A stretch of 64,000 nt of DNA from Thinopyrum elongatum (GCA_011799875.1 CM022303.1:218704255-218768254); one strand, 5' to 3'. Positions 1 to 12,172 are shown, numbered from the stretch's first letter. Notes: a model not told the origin generated them from the sequence alone. A program made the numbers and translations.

Positions 1-1
1 T

Positions 2-905
2 ATGGGGCCTTTTCCATCCTCTAATGGATATACACATATTTTGGTTGTTGTGGACCATGTCACTAAGTGGGTAGAAGCTATTCCAACTAGTAGTGCTGAT
101 CATAACACCTCCATTAAAATGCTTAAAGAAGTTATTTTCCCAAGGTTTGGAGTCCCTATATATTTAATGACTAATGGTGGTTCACATTTTATTCATGGTG
201 CTTTCCGTAAATTGCTTGCTAAATATGATGTCAACCATAGAATTGCATCCCCTTATCACCCTCAATCTAGTGAACAAGTTGAACTTAGCAATAGAGAAAT
301 AAAGTTAATATTGCAAAAGACTGTCAATCGGTCTCGAAAGAATTGGTCTAAGAAATTAGATGATGCACTTTGGGCTTATAGAACAACTTATAAAAATCCT
401 ATGGGTATGTCTCCATATAAAATGGTTTATGGAAAAGCTTGTAATTTGCCTCTTGAGTTAGAACATAAAGCATATTGGGTAATTAAAGAACTCAACTATG
501 ACTTCAAACTTGCCGGTGAAAAGAGTTTATTTGATATTAGCTCATTAGATGAATGGAGAACCCAAGCCTATGAGAATGCCGAATTGTTTAAAGAAAAAGT
601 TAAAAGAATCCAAAAGCGGGAATTCAAAGTGGGTGAGTATGTTCTATTGTACAATTCTCATTTTAGTTTTTTTTGTAGGAAAACTTCTCTCCAAATGGGA
701 GGGACCATATATCATTCAAGAAGTTTATCGTTCTGGAGCTATTAAGATCAACAATGCCGAAGGCACTAGTCCGAAGGTGGTCAATGGACAAAGAATTAAG
801 CACTATATCTCAGGTACACCTATTAATGTTGAAACTAACATTGTTCAAACCATGACACCTGAGGAATACATAAAAGAGACCTTCCAGAACACTCCAAAAC
901 CCTGA
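2..905 (+). pseudogene. Athila-type pol, integrase core and C-terminus (frameshifted)
   Basis: Encodes the catalytic half of a Ty3/gypsy integrase, which would insert element cDNA into nuclear DNA. Reading begins inside the gene ([12 protein letters not shown]) and passes the core motifs: the aspartate within MTNGGSHF, where the usual Asp is replaced by Asn, then [12 protein letters not shown] with the likely catalytic Glu. The C-terminal part ([22 protein letters not shown]) is typical of Athila integrase. The first frame is lost at a run of eight T (667-674); the second frame continues to a stop at 903-905, so one inserted T explains the break. Compared with copy B on the other strand, four residues (RGHD) are missing near 606. 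The N-terminal part lies outside the window. It is dead as a protein. Confidence 0.85.
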
Positions 906-1035
906 AAAGGAAGAGGTACGTGATACGGTAAGTAAACCGACTACAAAAATTCCGCCAAAAATATTTTCTGTCAGTTTTGGAATACTAGAAAAAATATAAA
1001 AAAATAAGAAACACCCGAGAAGGCAACACAGGTGC

Positions 1036-1075
1036 CCACTACGCACCAGGGCGCGCCCGCCCTGGTGGGTAGTGG
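1036..1075 (+). other. GC-rich hairpin downstream of integrase (element A)
   Basis: Arms 1036-1053 and 1058-1075 pair at 17 of 18 positions around a 4-base loop, with the core GGGCGCGCC. A related hairpin sits in the LTR of the same element (12173-12229). The sequence directly shows the inverted repeat; a role in transcription or RNA folding is inference. Confidence 0.8.
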
Positions 1076-1141
1076 CCCCCTCGGGAACCTTCCCGACTCC
1101 GTTTTCCTATGGTATACTTGTTTCCCAAGACAAAAATTCTT

Positions 1142-1151
1142 TATATATACC
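1142..1151 (+). promoter_or_regulatory. possible internal TATA box before the 3' ORF
   Basis: The stretch TTATATATAC lies about 65 bases after the hairpin and about 85 bases before the position of the ancestral ATG of the 3' ORF. In the LTR of the same element a hairpin is also followed by TATATAAG. This suggests a promoter-like module, but no transcript evidence is available. Confidence 0.35.
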
Positions 1152-1175
1152 CCCGGATGATTTGACCACCGCATC

Positions 1176-1640
1176 GTGGAAATATCCTCTGTTCTTGTTT
1201 CGTGCTATTTTTCTGGCAGATCTGAAAGTATTTCGTCCCAAGATTCAGATGGAGAGAGCTATGTTGCCCACTATATCGCAAACCCAAGGGTTTATGGAGA
1301 TGTCGATCATTACGATTGGACCATGGAGGAAGAAGAAGATGATGACCTGAAGGGAACGGAGGATACCAGCTCAGATGAAGATGAAGTTCCACTACCTCAA
1401 CCTGGGGATATGCACGTGGAATTCAAGAAGTCAAGTCTCCCTAATGGAGTAAACAAATCTAAGATCCAATTTATCCCGTCCCGTTTTTTGCAGGAAAGCA
1501 AGCAGGCATTATGCAAAAAGTTATTGAAGCTTGAGCAGGAAAATGATGATTTGAGGGAGGAAAATTTTATCCTCAAACTTAAGCTGGAGAAGAAGCTTAA
1601 CACCTCTTCACCGCCACCATCACCAAAGAAGGAGACTTGA
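1176..1640 (+). CDS. 3' accessory ORF of element A (acidic, coiled-coil protein)
   Basis: An open frame between integrase and the 3' LTR, the place where Athila elements carry an env-like or extra ORF. I do not recognise a named domain. Seen: an acidic stretch (MEEEEDDDLKGTEDTSSDEDE, residues about 50-70), the block VPLPQPGDMHVEFKKSSLPN, and a leucine-rich coiled coil near the end (KLLKLEQENDDLREEN). No signal peptide or membrane segment is visible, so an envelope role is not supported. Copy B has ATG at the matching place just after a splice-acceptor-like sequence (TTTTTCTGGCAG, ending 1219); here the codon at 1230-1232 is ATT, so this copy lacks its likely start. The frame upstream of 1230 is probably leader. 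The stop is at 1638-1640. Confidence 0.55.
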   Translation: MEISSVLVSCYFSGRSESISSQDSDGESYVAHYIANPRVYGDVDHYDWTMEEEEDDDLKGTEDTSSDEDEVPLPQPGDMHVEFKKSSLPNGVNKSKIQFIPSRFLQESKQALCKKLLKLEQENDDLREENFILKLKLEKKLNTSSPPPSPKKET

Positions 1641-2018
1641 GTACACGGGTATGGGCACTCCCCTTGGCTTTCGCCAAGCTTGGGGGAGATGCCCCGGTAT
1701 CGTATCACCATTAGTTCTATTATCTTCACCAGTTTTTAGTTCGATCCTTAGTTATTTCATGATTTAGTTGAATAAAAGTTTAGTATGATCTATTTTCGAG
1801 TGCTAGTTTCATGATCTAGCTATCTATGTAATCGAGTGAGAGTTATATAATAAAGATTAGTTTGAGCTTATTTCTTAATTTTTTTGTTTCAATCAAAATA
1901 AAGAAAATAAGGAAAAAGATCATATGCTAATCTTATGGAAAGTAATGACATTACATAAGGAAAATTATAAGTGGTAAAAATTATTGAAAGTTGACAAACA
2001 TAGCATTGGTCAATGATG
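1641..2018 (+). other. 3' non-coding region of element A, first part
   Basis: AT-rich sequence without an ORF. It begins with a second polypurine-like motif, AAGCTTGGGGGAG at 1676-1688, and runs to the Copia insertion. The first five bases of the insertion duplication (TGATG, 2014-2018) end it. It continues at 10742. Confidence 0.7.
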
Positions 2019-3789
2019 TGATGGAAATATGCCCTAGAGGCAATAATAAAGTTGTTATTATTATATTTCCTTATTCATGATAAAGGTTTATTATTCATGC
2101 TAGAATTGTATTGACCGGAAACTTAGATACATGTGTGGATACATAAACAAATACCGTGTCCCTAGTGAGCCTCTACTAGACTAGCTCGTTGATCAAAAGA
2201 TGGTTAAGGTTTCCTAACCATAGACATGAATTGTCATTTGATAATGGGATCACATCATTAGGAGAATGATGTGATGGACAATACCCATCCGTTAGCTTAG
2301 CATATGATCGTTCAGTTTATTGCTACTGCTTTCTTAATGTCAAATACATGCTCCTTCGACCATGAGATCATGCAACTCCCGGGTACCGAAGGAATGCCTT
2401 GTGTGCTATCAAACGTCACAATGTAACTGGGTGATTATAAAGATGCTCTACAGGTATCTCTGAAGGTGTCTGTTGAGCTGGCATGGATCGAGATTGGGAT
2501 TTGTCACTCTGTGAATTGGAGAGGTATCTCTGGGCCCTCTCGGTAATACACATCATAAGAAGCTTGCAAGCAAAGTGACTAAGGAGTTAGTTACAGGATG
2601 ATGTATTACGGAGTGAGTAAAGAGACTTGCCGGTAACGAGATTGAACTAGGTATGGAGATACCGATGATCGAATCTCGGGCAAGTAACATACCGACAGAC
2701 AAAGGGAATTGCGTATGTTGTCATAACGGTTCGACCGATAAAGATCTTCGTAGAATATGTAGGAGCCAATATGGGCATCTAGGTCCCGGTATTGGTTATT
2801 GACCGGAGAGTCATCTCGGTCATGTCTACATCATTCTCGAACCCGTAGGGTCCGCACGCTTAACGTTCGTTGACGATATAGCTAGTATTATATGAGTTAT
2901 GTGATTTGGTGACCGAATGTTGTTCGGAATCACGGATGATATCACGGACATGAAGAGGAGATTCGGAATGGTCCGGAGGTAAAGACTGATATATAGGACG
3001 AAGCTATTTGGACACCGAACAGGTTTCGGGATGTACCGGGTAACCATCGGATCACCGAAAGGGGTTCCGGGAAGCCCCGGGAGGTATATGAGCCTAATGG
3101 GCCAAAGGGGAGGCACACACCAGCCCACAAGGGGGATGGCGCGCCCTCTCCCTGGCCGCCGGTCCTAGGGAAGGAAAGGGGGAGGGCTAGCCCCTCCTGC
3201 CTTTCCCTCCACCTAAGAGGAAGGAAAGGGGGGCGCCACCTCCTCCTGCCTTCCCCCCGCAAGCAAACAAGGAAGGGGGCGCCAAAGGGCAGACGCCCAA
3301 TGGGGCCGGACGGCCACCTTGGGGTGCCTCTTGGCTGCTGCCCCTCCCCCCACCAATATATATATGAGGGAGGGGCGCCACACAAGACCAAGACAATCTC
3401 TTAGCCGTGTGCGACGCCCATATCCACAGTTTAGTCCTCCGTCCAGTTTTTCCGCAGTGCAGGGCGAAGCCCTGCGGGAACGAGTTCACCATCACCATGC
3501 TGTTGTGCTGCCAGAACTCATCTACTACTTCGCCTGTCTTGCTGGATCAAGAAGGCGAGGACGTCATTGAGCTGAACGTGTGCTGAACGCGGAGGTGCCG
3601 TACGTTCGGTACTTGATCGGTTGGATCGCGAAGGTGTTCGACTACATCAACTACGTTAACAAACGCTTCCTCTTTACGGTCTATGAGGGTACGTAGACAC
3701 ACTCTCCCCTCTCATTGCTATGCATCTCCTTGGATAGATCTTGCGTGTGCGTAGATTTTTTTTTGTTTTCCATGCAACGTTTCCCAACA
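2019..3789 (+). repeat. 5' LTR of Angela-type Copia element
   Basis: 1771 bases, TG...CA ends. A TATA-like ATATATATATGAGGG stretch lies near 3355-3369. It is 78 bases longer than the 3' LTR, chiefly because the 3' copy lacks a segment near 3215-3310 that lies between short GGGCGCC repeats. Confidence 0.93.
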
Positions 3790-3790
3790 G

Positions 3791-3808
3791 TGGCATCATG
3801 AGCCAGGT
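3791..3808 (+). other. primer-binding site of Copia element (tRNA-Met type, altered)
   Basis: TGGCATCATGAGCC follows the LTR after one base. The usual initiator-Met site reads TGGTATCAGAGCC. This copy carries one substitution and one extra T. The second Copia element (51947) has the same altered form. Confidence 0.7.
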
Positions 3809-5026
3809 CTATGCGTAGATGATATGCACGAATAGAACACAAAGAAGTTGTGGGCGGTGATGTTCATACTGCTTACCACCAACGTCTTATTTTGATTCGG
3901 CGGCATTATGGGATGAAGCGGCCCGGACCAAGCTTACATGTCCACGTACATGAGACCAGTTCCACCGACTGACATGCAACTAGTTTTGCATAAAGGTGGC
4001 TGGCGAGTGTCTGTTTATCCTACTTTAGTTGAATCGAATTTGACTACGGCCGGTCCTTGAAGAAGGTTAAAACAACAAACTTGATAATCACCGTTGTGGT
4101 TTTTGCGTAGGTAAGAATGGTTCTTGCTAGAAGCCCGTAGCAGCCATGTAAAACTTGCAACAACAAAGTAGAGGACGTCTAACTTGTTTTTGCAGGGCAT
4201 ATTGTGATGTGATATGGTCAAGACGTGATGTGATATACGTTGTTGTATGAGATGATCATGTTTTGTAATATCGACAACCGGCATGAGCCTTAAGGTTGTC
4301 TCTAAATTATTGTATGAAATGCAAACGACATGTAATTGCTTTACTTTATCGCTATGCATTAGCAATAGTTGTAGAAGCAATAGTTGGCGAGACGACCCCG
4401 ATGCAAGGATGGAGATCAAGGTGTCGATCCGGTGATGATGGAGATCATGACGATGCTTTGGAGATGGAGATCAAAAGCACAAGATGATAATGGCCATATA
4501 ATGTCACATATTTTGATTGCATGTGATGTTTATCCTTTATGCATCTTATTTTGGTTAGAACCACGGTAGCATTATAAGATGATCCCTTCACTTAATTTGA
4601 AGATAAAAGTTTTCTCCCCGAGTATGCACCATTGCTAAAGTTCGTCGTTTCGAAGCACCTCGTGATGATCAGGTGTGATAGACTCTACGTTCACATACAA
4701 CGGGTGTAAGCCAGATTTACACACGCAGAATACTTGGGTTAAACTTGACGAGCCTAGCATGTACAGACATGGTCTCGGAACACTGGAGACCGAAAGGTCG
4801 AACGTGAGTCATATAGTAGATATGATCAACATAGAGATGTTCACCATTGATGACTACCCCATCTCACGTGATGATCGGACATGGGTTAGTTGATTTGGAT
4901 CACGTATCACTTAGATAACTTAAAGGATGTTAATTTAAGTGGGAGTTCATTAGTAATATGATTAATTGAACTTAGTTTTATCATGAACTTAGTCTTAATA
5001 GTTTTGCATATCTATGTTGTAGATCA
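3809..5026 (+). other. untranslated leader of Copia element
   Basis: About 1.2 kb between primer-binding site and gag ATG, as usual in the BARE1/Angela group, where it holds dimerisation and packaging signals. Only small open frames are present, for example 4675-4893 (72 residues), conserved in the second Copia copy at 52831-53049 but without any known domain. Confidence 0.75.
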
Positions 5027-8000
5027 ATGGCCTGTGCTACCGTTCCCTTGAATTTTAATGCGTTCCTAGAGAAAGCTAAGTTGAAAGATGATGGTAGCAA
5101 CTACACGGACTGGGTCCGTAACTTGAGGATTATCCTCATTGCTACTCAGAAGAATTATGTCCTTCATGCACCGCTAGGTGACAGACCTGCTGCAGGAGCG
5201 ACTGCAGATGTTATGAACGTCTGGCAGGCTCGATCTGATGACTACTCAATAGTTCAGTGTGCCATGCTTTACGGCTTAGAACCGGGACTTCAAAAACGTT
5301 TTGAACGCCACGGAGCATATGAGATGTTCCAAGAGCTGGAGTTGATACTTCAAGCTAATGCCCGGATTGAGAGATGTGAAGTCTCTAACAAGTTGTATAG
5401 CTGCAAGATGGAGGAGAACAGTTCTGTCAGTGAACACATACTCAAAATGTCTGGGTATCATAACCACTTGACTCAGCTGGGAATTGAGCTCCCAGATGAG
5501 TGTGTTATTGACAGAGTTCTTCAATCACTGCCACCAAGCTATAAGGGCTTCGTGATGAACTATAATATGCAAGGGATGATGAAAATGATTCCCGAGCTCT
5601 TCGCGATGCTGAAATCGGCGGAGGTAGAAATCAAGAAGGAGCATCAAGTGTTGATGGTTAACAAGACCACTAGTTTCAAGAAAAAGGGCAAGGGAAAGAA
5701 AGGGAACTTCAAGAAGAATGGCAATCAAGTTGCTACTCCCGTGAAGAAGCCCAAAGCTAGACCCAAGCCTGAAACTGAGTGCTTCTACTGCAATGGAAAT
5801 GGTAACTGGAAGCGGAACTGCCCCAAGTATTTGGCGGATAAGAAGGATGGAAAAGTGAACAAAGGTATATTTGATATACATGTTATTGATGTGTTCCTTA
5901 CTAATGCTCGTAGTAGTGCCTGGGTGTTTGATACTGGTTCAGTTGCTCATATTTGTAACTCGAAACAGGAGCTGCGGAATAAACGAAGATTGGCTAAGGA
6001 CGAGGTGACGATGCGCGTCGGGAATAGTTCCAAGGTCGATGTGATCGCCGTCGGCACGCTACTTCTACATCTACCTTCGGGATTAGTTTTAGACCTCAAT
6101 AATTGTTATTTGGTGCCAGCGTTGAGCATGAACATTATATCTGGATCTTGTTTATTGCTAGACGGTTATTCATTTAAGTCAGAGAATAATGATTGTTCTA
6201 TTTATATGAATAATATCTTTTATGGTCATGCACCTTTGATGAATGGTCTGTGCTTGTTGAATCTCGATCGTAGTGATACACATATTCATAATATTGATGC
6301 CAAAAGATGCAAAGTTGATAATGATAGTGCGACATACTTGTGGCACTGCCGTTTAGGTCATATTGGTGTAAAGCGCATGAAGAAACTCCATGCAGATGGA
6401 CTTTTGGAATCACTTGATTATGAATCATTTGATACTTGCGAATCATGCCCCATGGGCAAGATGACTAAAACTCAGTTCTCTGGAACAATGGACCGAGCTA
6501 ATGACTTATTGGAAATAATACATACCGATGTATGCGGTCTGATGAGTGTTGAGGCACGCGGCGGGTATCGTTATTTTCTAACCTTTACAGATGATTTGAG
6601 TAGGTATGGGTATATCTACTTGATGAAACACAAGTCTGAAACATTTGAAAAGTTCAAAGAATTTTAGAGTGAAGTAGAGAATCATCGTAACAAGAAAATA
6701 AAGTTTCTAGGATCTGATCGCGGAGGTGAATATTTGAGTTACGAGTTTGGCCTTCATTTAAAACAATGTGGAATTGTTTCACAACTCACGCCACCTGGAA
6801 CACCACAGCGTAATGGTGTGTCCGAACATCATAACCATACTTTATTAGATATGGTGCATTCTATGATGTCTCTTACCGATTTACCACCATCATTTTGGGG
6901 TTATACATTAGAAATAGCTGCATTCACATTAAAGAGGGCACCGTCTAAATCCATTGAGATGACACCGTATGAACTGTGGTTTGGCAAGAAACTTAAGCTG
7001 TCATTTCTTAAAGTTTGGGGATGCGATGCTTATGTTAAACAACTTCAGCCTGATAAGCTTGAATCCAAAGCGAATAAGTGCGTCTTCATAGGATACCCTA
7101 AAGAGACTATTGTGTATACCTTCTACCACAGATCCAAAGGCAAGATCTTTGTTGCCAAGAATGGGTCCTTTCTAGAGAAGGAGTTTCTCTCGAAAGAAGT
7201 GAGTGGGAGGAAAGTAGAAGTTGATGAGGTAGTTGTACCTTCTCTCGAATTGGAAAGTAGTACACCAAGGAAAAACATTTCCGTGATGCCTACACCAACT
7301 AGAGAGGAAGCTAATGATGATGATCATGAAACATCAGATCAAGTTACTATTGAACTTCGTAGGTCAACCAGAACACGTTCCGCACCAGAGTGGTATGGTA
7401 ATCCTATCTTGGAATTCATGTTATTAGACCACGGCGAACCTACGAACTATGAAGAAGCTATGATGAGCCCAGATTCTGATAAATGGCTTGAGGCCATGAA
7501 ATCTGAGATAGGATCCATGTATGATAACAAAGTGTGGACTTTGGTGGACTTGCCCGATGATCGGCAAGCCATAGAGAATAAATGGATCTTCAAGAAGAAG
7601 ACTGACGCTGATGGTAATGTTACTGTCTACAAAGCTCGACTTATCGCAAAAGGTTTTTGACAAGTTCAAGGGGTTGACTATGGTGAGAGTTTCTCACTTG
7701 TAGCGATGCTTAAGTCTGTCCGAATCATGTTAGCAATTGCCGCATTTTATGATTATGAAATCTGGCAAATGGACGTCAAAACTGCATTCCTTAATGGATT
7801 TCTTAAAGAAGAGTTGTATATGATGAAACCCGAAGGTTTTGTCGATCCTAAAGGTGCCGACAAAGTGTGCAAGCTCCAGCGATCCATCTATGGATTGGTG
7901 CAAGCATCTCGGAGTTGGAATATATGCTTTGATGAGGTGATCAAAGCATATGGTTTTATACAGACTTACGGTGAAGCATGCATTTACAAGAAAGTGAGTG

Positions 8001-9010
8001 AGAGCTCTGTAGCATTTCTGATATTATATGTGGATGACGTATTGTTGATTGGAAATGATATAGAATTTCTAGATAGCATAAAAGGATACTTGAATAAGAA
8101 TTTTTCAATGAAAGACCTCGGTGAAGCTGCTTATATATTGGGCATCAAGATCTATAGGGATAGATCAAGACGCTTAATAGGACTTTCACAAAGCACATAC
8201 CTTGACAAAGTTCTAAAGAAGTTCAAAATGGACCAGTCAAAGAAAGGGTTCTTGCCTGTGTTGCAAGGTGTGAAATTGAGTCAGACTCAAATCCCGACCA
8301 CGGCAGAAGATAGAGAGAGAATTAAAGTCATTCCCTATGCCTCAGCCATAGGTTCTATCATGTATGCTATGCTGTGTACCAGACCTGATGTGTGCCTTGC
8401 CATAAGTTTGGCAGGGAGGTATCAAAGTAATCCAGGAGTGGATCACTGGACAGCGGTCAAGAACATCCCAAAGTACCTGAAAAGGACCAAGGATATGTTT
8501 CTCGTTTATGGAGGTGACTAAGAACTCGTCGTAAAGGGTTACGTCAATGCTAGCTTCGACACTAATCCGGATGACTCTAACTCGCAAACCGGATACGTAT
8601 TTATATTGAATGGTGGAGCTGTCAGTTGGTGCAGTTCCAAGCAGATCGTCATGGCGGGATCTACGTGTGAAGCGGAGTACATAGCTGCTTCGGAAGCAAC
8701 ACAGGAAGGAGTCTAGATGAAGGAGTTCATATCCGATCTGGGTGTAATACCTAGTGCATCGGGTCCAATGAAAATCTTTTGTAACAACACTGGAGCAATT
8801 GCCTTGGCGAAGGAATCCAGGTTTCACAAGAGAACCAAACACATCAAGAGACGCTTCAACTCCATACGTGAAAAGGTCAAGGATGGAGACATAGAAATTT
8901 GCAAGATACATACGGATCTGGATGTAGCAGACCCGTTGACTAAACCTCTTCCGCGAGCAAAACATGATCAGCACCAAGACTCCATGGGTGTTCGATTCAT
9001 TACTATGTAA
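5027..9010 (+). pseudogene. Copia gag-pol polyprotein (four in-frame stops)
   Basis: One frame of 1328 codons encodes the whole Copia polyprotein: gag (about 1-230), zinc knuckle at 252-265, aspartic protease with DTG at 302-304, integrase zinc region (LWHCRLGH...CESC, about 439-485), integrase core (HTD, SDRGGEY, GVSEHHN), reverse transcriptase with YVDD at 1001-1004, and RNase H. Stops occur at 6665-6667, 7658-7660, 8519-8521 and 8714-8716, all in the same frame, so substitutions alone broke it; three fit C-to-T or G-to-A change. The zinc knuckle reads CFYCNGNGNWKRNC, with Asn where the metal-binding His belongs (residue 260), and the RNase H motif VKGYVNASF seems to have lost its catalytic Asp. 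ATG 5027 was chosen because the second Copia copy has its gag start at the same place. Confidence 0.93.
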
Positions 9011-9030
9011 TCCAGATTATTGACTCTAGT

Positions 9031-9043
9031 GCAAGTGGGATAC
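9031..9043 (+). other. polypurine tract of Copia element
   Basis: GCAAGTGGGATAC directly precedes the 3' LTR, in the position and form usual for the BARE1/Angela group. It primes plus-strand DNA synthesis. Confidence 0.75.
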
Positions 9044-10736
9044 TGATGGAAATATGCCCTAGAGGCAAGTTATTATTATATTTCCTTATTCATGATAAAG
9101 GTTTATTATTCATGCTAGAATTGTATTGACCGGAAACTTAGATACATGTGTGGATAGATAAACAAATACCGTGTCCCTAGTGAGCCTCTACTAGACTAGC
9201 TCATTCATCAAAAGATGGTTAAGGTTTCCTAACCATAGACATGAGTTGTCATTTGATAACGGGATCACATCATTAGGAGAATGATGTGATGGACAGACCC
9301 ATCCGTTAGCTTAGCATATGATCGTTCAGTTTATTGCTACTGCTTTCGTAATGTCAAATACATGTTCCTTCGACCATGAGATCATGCAACTCCTGGATAC
9401 CGGAGGAATGCCTTGTGTGCTATCAAACGTCACAACGTAATGGGGTGATTATAAAGATGCTCTACAGGTATCTCCGAAGGTGTCTGTTGAGTTGGCATGG
9501 ATCGAGATTGGGATTTGTCACTCCGTGTATCGGAGAGGTATCTTTGGGCCCTCTCGGTAATACATATCACAAGAAGCTTGCAAGCAAAGTGACTAAGGAG
9601 TTAGTTACAAGATGATGTATTACGGAACGAGTAAAGAGACTTGCCGGTAATGAGATTGAACTAGGTATGGAGATAACGACGATCGAATCTCGGGCAAGTA
9701 ACATACCGACACACAAAGGGAATTGCGTATGTTGTCATAACGGTTCGACCGATAAAGATCTTCGTAGAATATGTAGGAACCAATATGGGCATCCAGGTCC
9801 CGCTATTGGTTATTGACCGGAGAGTCGTCTCGGTCATGTCTACATCATTCTCGAACTCATAGGGTCCGCACGCTTAACGTTCGTTGACGATATAGTATTA
9901 TATGAGTTATGTGATTTGGTGACCGAATGTTGTTCGGAGTCCCGGATGAGATCACGGACATGACGAGGAGCTCCGGATTGGTCCGGAGGTAAAGATTGAT
10001 ATATAGGGCGATGCTATTTGGACACCAGAAAGGTTTCAGGATGTACCGGGTAACCATCGGATCACCGGAAGGGGTTCCGGGAAGCCCCGGGAGGTATATG
10101 GGCCTAATGGGCCAAAGGGGAGGCACACACCAGCCCACAAGGGGGCTGACGCGACCTGGCCGCCGGCCCTAGGGAAGGAAAGGGGGGAGGGCTAGCCCCT
10201 CCTGCCTTTCCCTCCACCTAAGAGGAAGGAAAGGGAGGGCGCCCAAGGGGGCCGGCCGGCCACCTTGGGGCGCCTCCTGGCTGCCTCCCCTCCCCTACCT
10301 ATATATATATATGAGGGAGGGGGTGCCACACAAGACCACGACAATCTCTTAGCTGTGTGCGGCGCCCCTCTCCACAGTTTAGTCCTCCGTCCAGTTTTTT
10401 CGCAGTGCACGGCGAAGCCCTGCGGAACGAGTTCACCGTCACCACGCCGTCGTGCTGCCGAAACTCATCTACTACTTCGCCCGTCTTGCTGGATCAAGAA
10501 GGCGAGGACGTCATCGAGCTGAACGTGTGCTGAACGCAGAGGTGTCGTACGTTCGGTACTTGATCGGTTGGATCACGAAGGTGTTCGACTACATCAACCG
10601 CGTTAACAAACGCTTCCACTTTACGGTCTACAAGGGCATGTAGACACACTCTCCCCTCTCGTTGCTATGCATCTCCTTGGATAGGTCTTGCGTGTGCATA
10701 TAATTTTTTTTGTTTTCCATGCAACGTTTCCCAACA
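9044..10736 (+). repeat. 3' LTR of Angela-type Copia element
   Basis: 1693 bases with the same ends as the 5' LTR, followed by the target duplication TGATG. Confidence 0.93.
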
Positions 10737-10741
10737 TGATG

Positions 10742-11895
10742 CACTTCATGAAAGAATTAATAAGGGAAGAGAAGATTCACATGCAAATATACCATCTTGG
10801 ACATCTTTTATGATTGTGAGCCACCATTACTTATTTTATGTCAAATTTTTGACGTTGGACAAGGAAGACAATGTAATGATTTATGTTTGTTCATATTCAC
10901 ATAGAAGTTATATTGTCATAGATTCTCCAATGTGTGGTGCTTGCCTAATATCTTTGCTAGCCAAAAGTCCGCACCAAGTAGAGATACTACTTGTGCATCC
11001 AAAAACCTTAAACCCACTTTCATGTTATGAGAGTCCACGATACCTACCTATGGATTGAATAAGATCCTTCAAGTAAGTTGTCATCGGTGCATAAGGCAAT
11101 AAAAATTACTTCTAAATACGTTTGATCTTTTATTGTAAGGGAAAATAAGTGTTGTACAAACTTGTGATGGTAAAGTAATAAAAGCGACGGACTGCATAAT
11201 AAAGGTTGCTATCATAAGGGGCAATATAACGTGACGTTCTTTTGCATTAAGAGATTGTGCATCCAACATCAAAAAGCGAATGACAACCTCTGCTTCCCCC
11301 TGCGAAGGGCCTATCTTTTATTTTTATGCAAGAGTCAATAGTATTCCCTTCTATTCCTTTTATTTTTCTCTTTTGCAAGCATCATCTGGTGGGGAAAGAT
11401 CTAGGCACATATATCCAGTTGGATATGAGTGATCATGAGTTATTATTGTTGACATCACCCTTGAGGTGAATAAGTTGGGAGGAGAAACTATAACCCCTAT
11501 CTTCTATTGTGTCCGGCTGAAACTTTTTGCTCCATATATAAGTTGTGAGTTTCAGCAATCATAGAAGACTAAATGATGGCTGAGTATGTGGACTTGCTAA
11601 AAAGCTCCGACATGAGACCCTTCCTGAAAATATGATGAATTGCAATTGCATTGTTGACTGAGAACATAGTTTGTTAGTTTTCAAGAGAGTTTATGCTTTA
11701 TACTTCGATGTTGTGATGAATTGTTACTTGCTCATAAGAAGTTTTATGATAAAGTTTATTGTTGTTATAATAATGATCATGATGCTACTATGTCTGTATT
11801 TTGTTTTTATCGACACCTCTCTCTCTAAACATGTGGACATGATTCTCGATATCGGCTTTCGCTTGAGGACAAGCGAGGTCTAAGCTTGGGGGAGT
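10742..11895 (+). other. 3' non-coding region of element A, second part
   Basis: No ORF with support. It holds blocks conserved in elements B, C and D: TACTTGTGCATCCAAAAA (from about 10988) and GCTTCC..CTGCGAAGGGCC (about 11292-11310). It ends in the polypurine tract AAGCTTGGGGGAG at 11882-11894 next to the LTR. Confidence 0.75.
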
Positions 11896-12172
11896 TGATA
11901 CGTCCATTTTGCATCATGTTTTCCTACTATTATTTATAGTGTTTTCATTCAATATAACACTTTGTGGAGTAATTCTAATGCCTTTTCTCTCATAATATGA
12001 AAGGTTTACACAAAGAGGGAGAATACCGACAGCTAGAATTCTGGACCTGAAAAAGGTATGTCAGAGATACCTATTCTGCACATCTCCAAATGAGCTGAAA
12101 TTTTACGATGATTTATTTTGGAATATATAAAAAATATTGGAGAAAAGAAATACCAGAGGGGGCCACCAAGGT

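Larger units (their letters stand above)
2019..10736 (+). mobile_element. Copia LTR retrotransposon, Angela/BARE1/WIS group (complete)
   Basis: A full-length element of 8718 bases: 5' LTR 2019-3789, primer-binding site, leader, one gag-pol frame 5027-9010, polypurine tract, 3' LTR 9044-10736. Both LTRs begin TGATGGAAATATGCCC and end TTTCCCAACA, the ends characteristic of this Triticeae group. Five-base duplications TGATG at 2014-2018 and 10737-10741 prove insertion into element A. The coding frame has four stops and no frameshift, so it is recently degenerate and could only move in trans. Confidence 0.95.

Noticed and set aside
1176..1640. Calling the 3' ORF an envelope gene
   Set aside because: No signal peptide, transmembrane segment or cleavage site is visible; only its position is env-like.
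2942..3391. 149-codon minus-strand ORF in the Copia LTR, and 92-154 codon frames in other LTRs
   Set aside because: Within LTR U3 sequence, not kept intact in the partner LTR.
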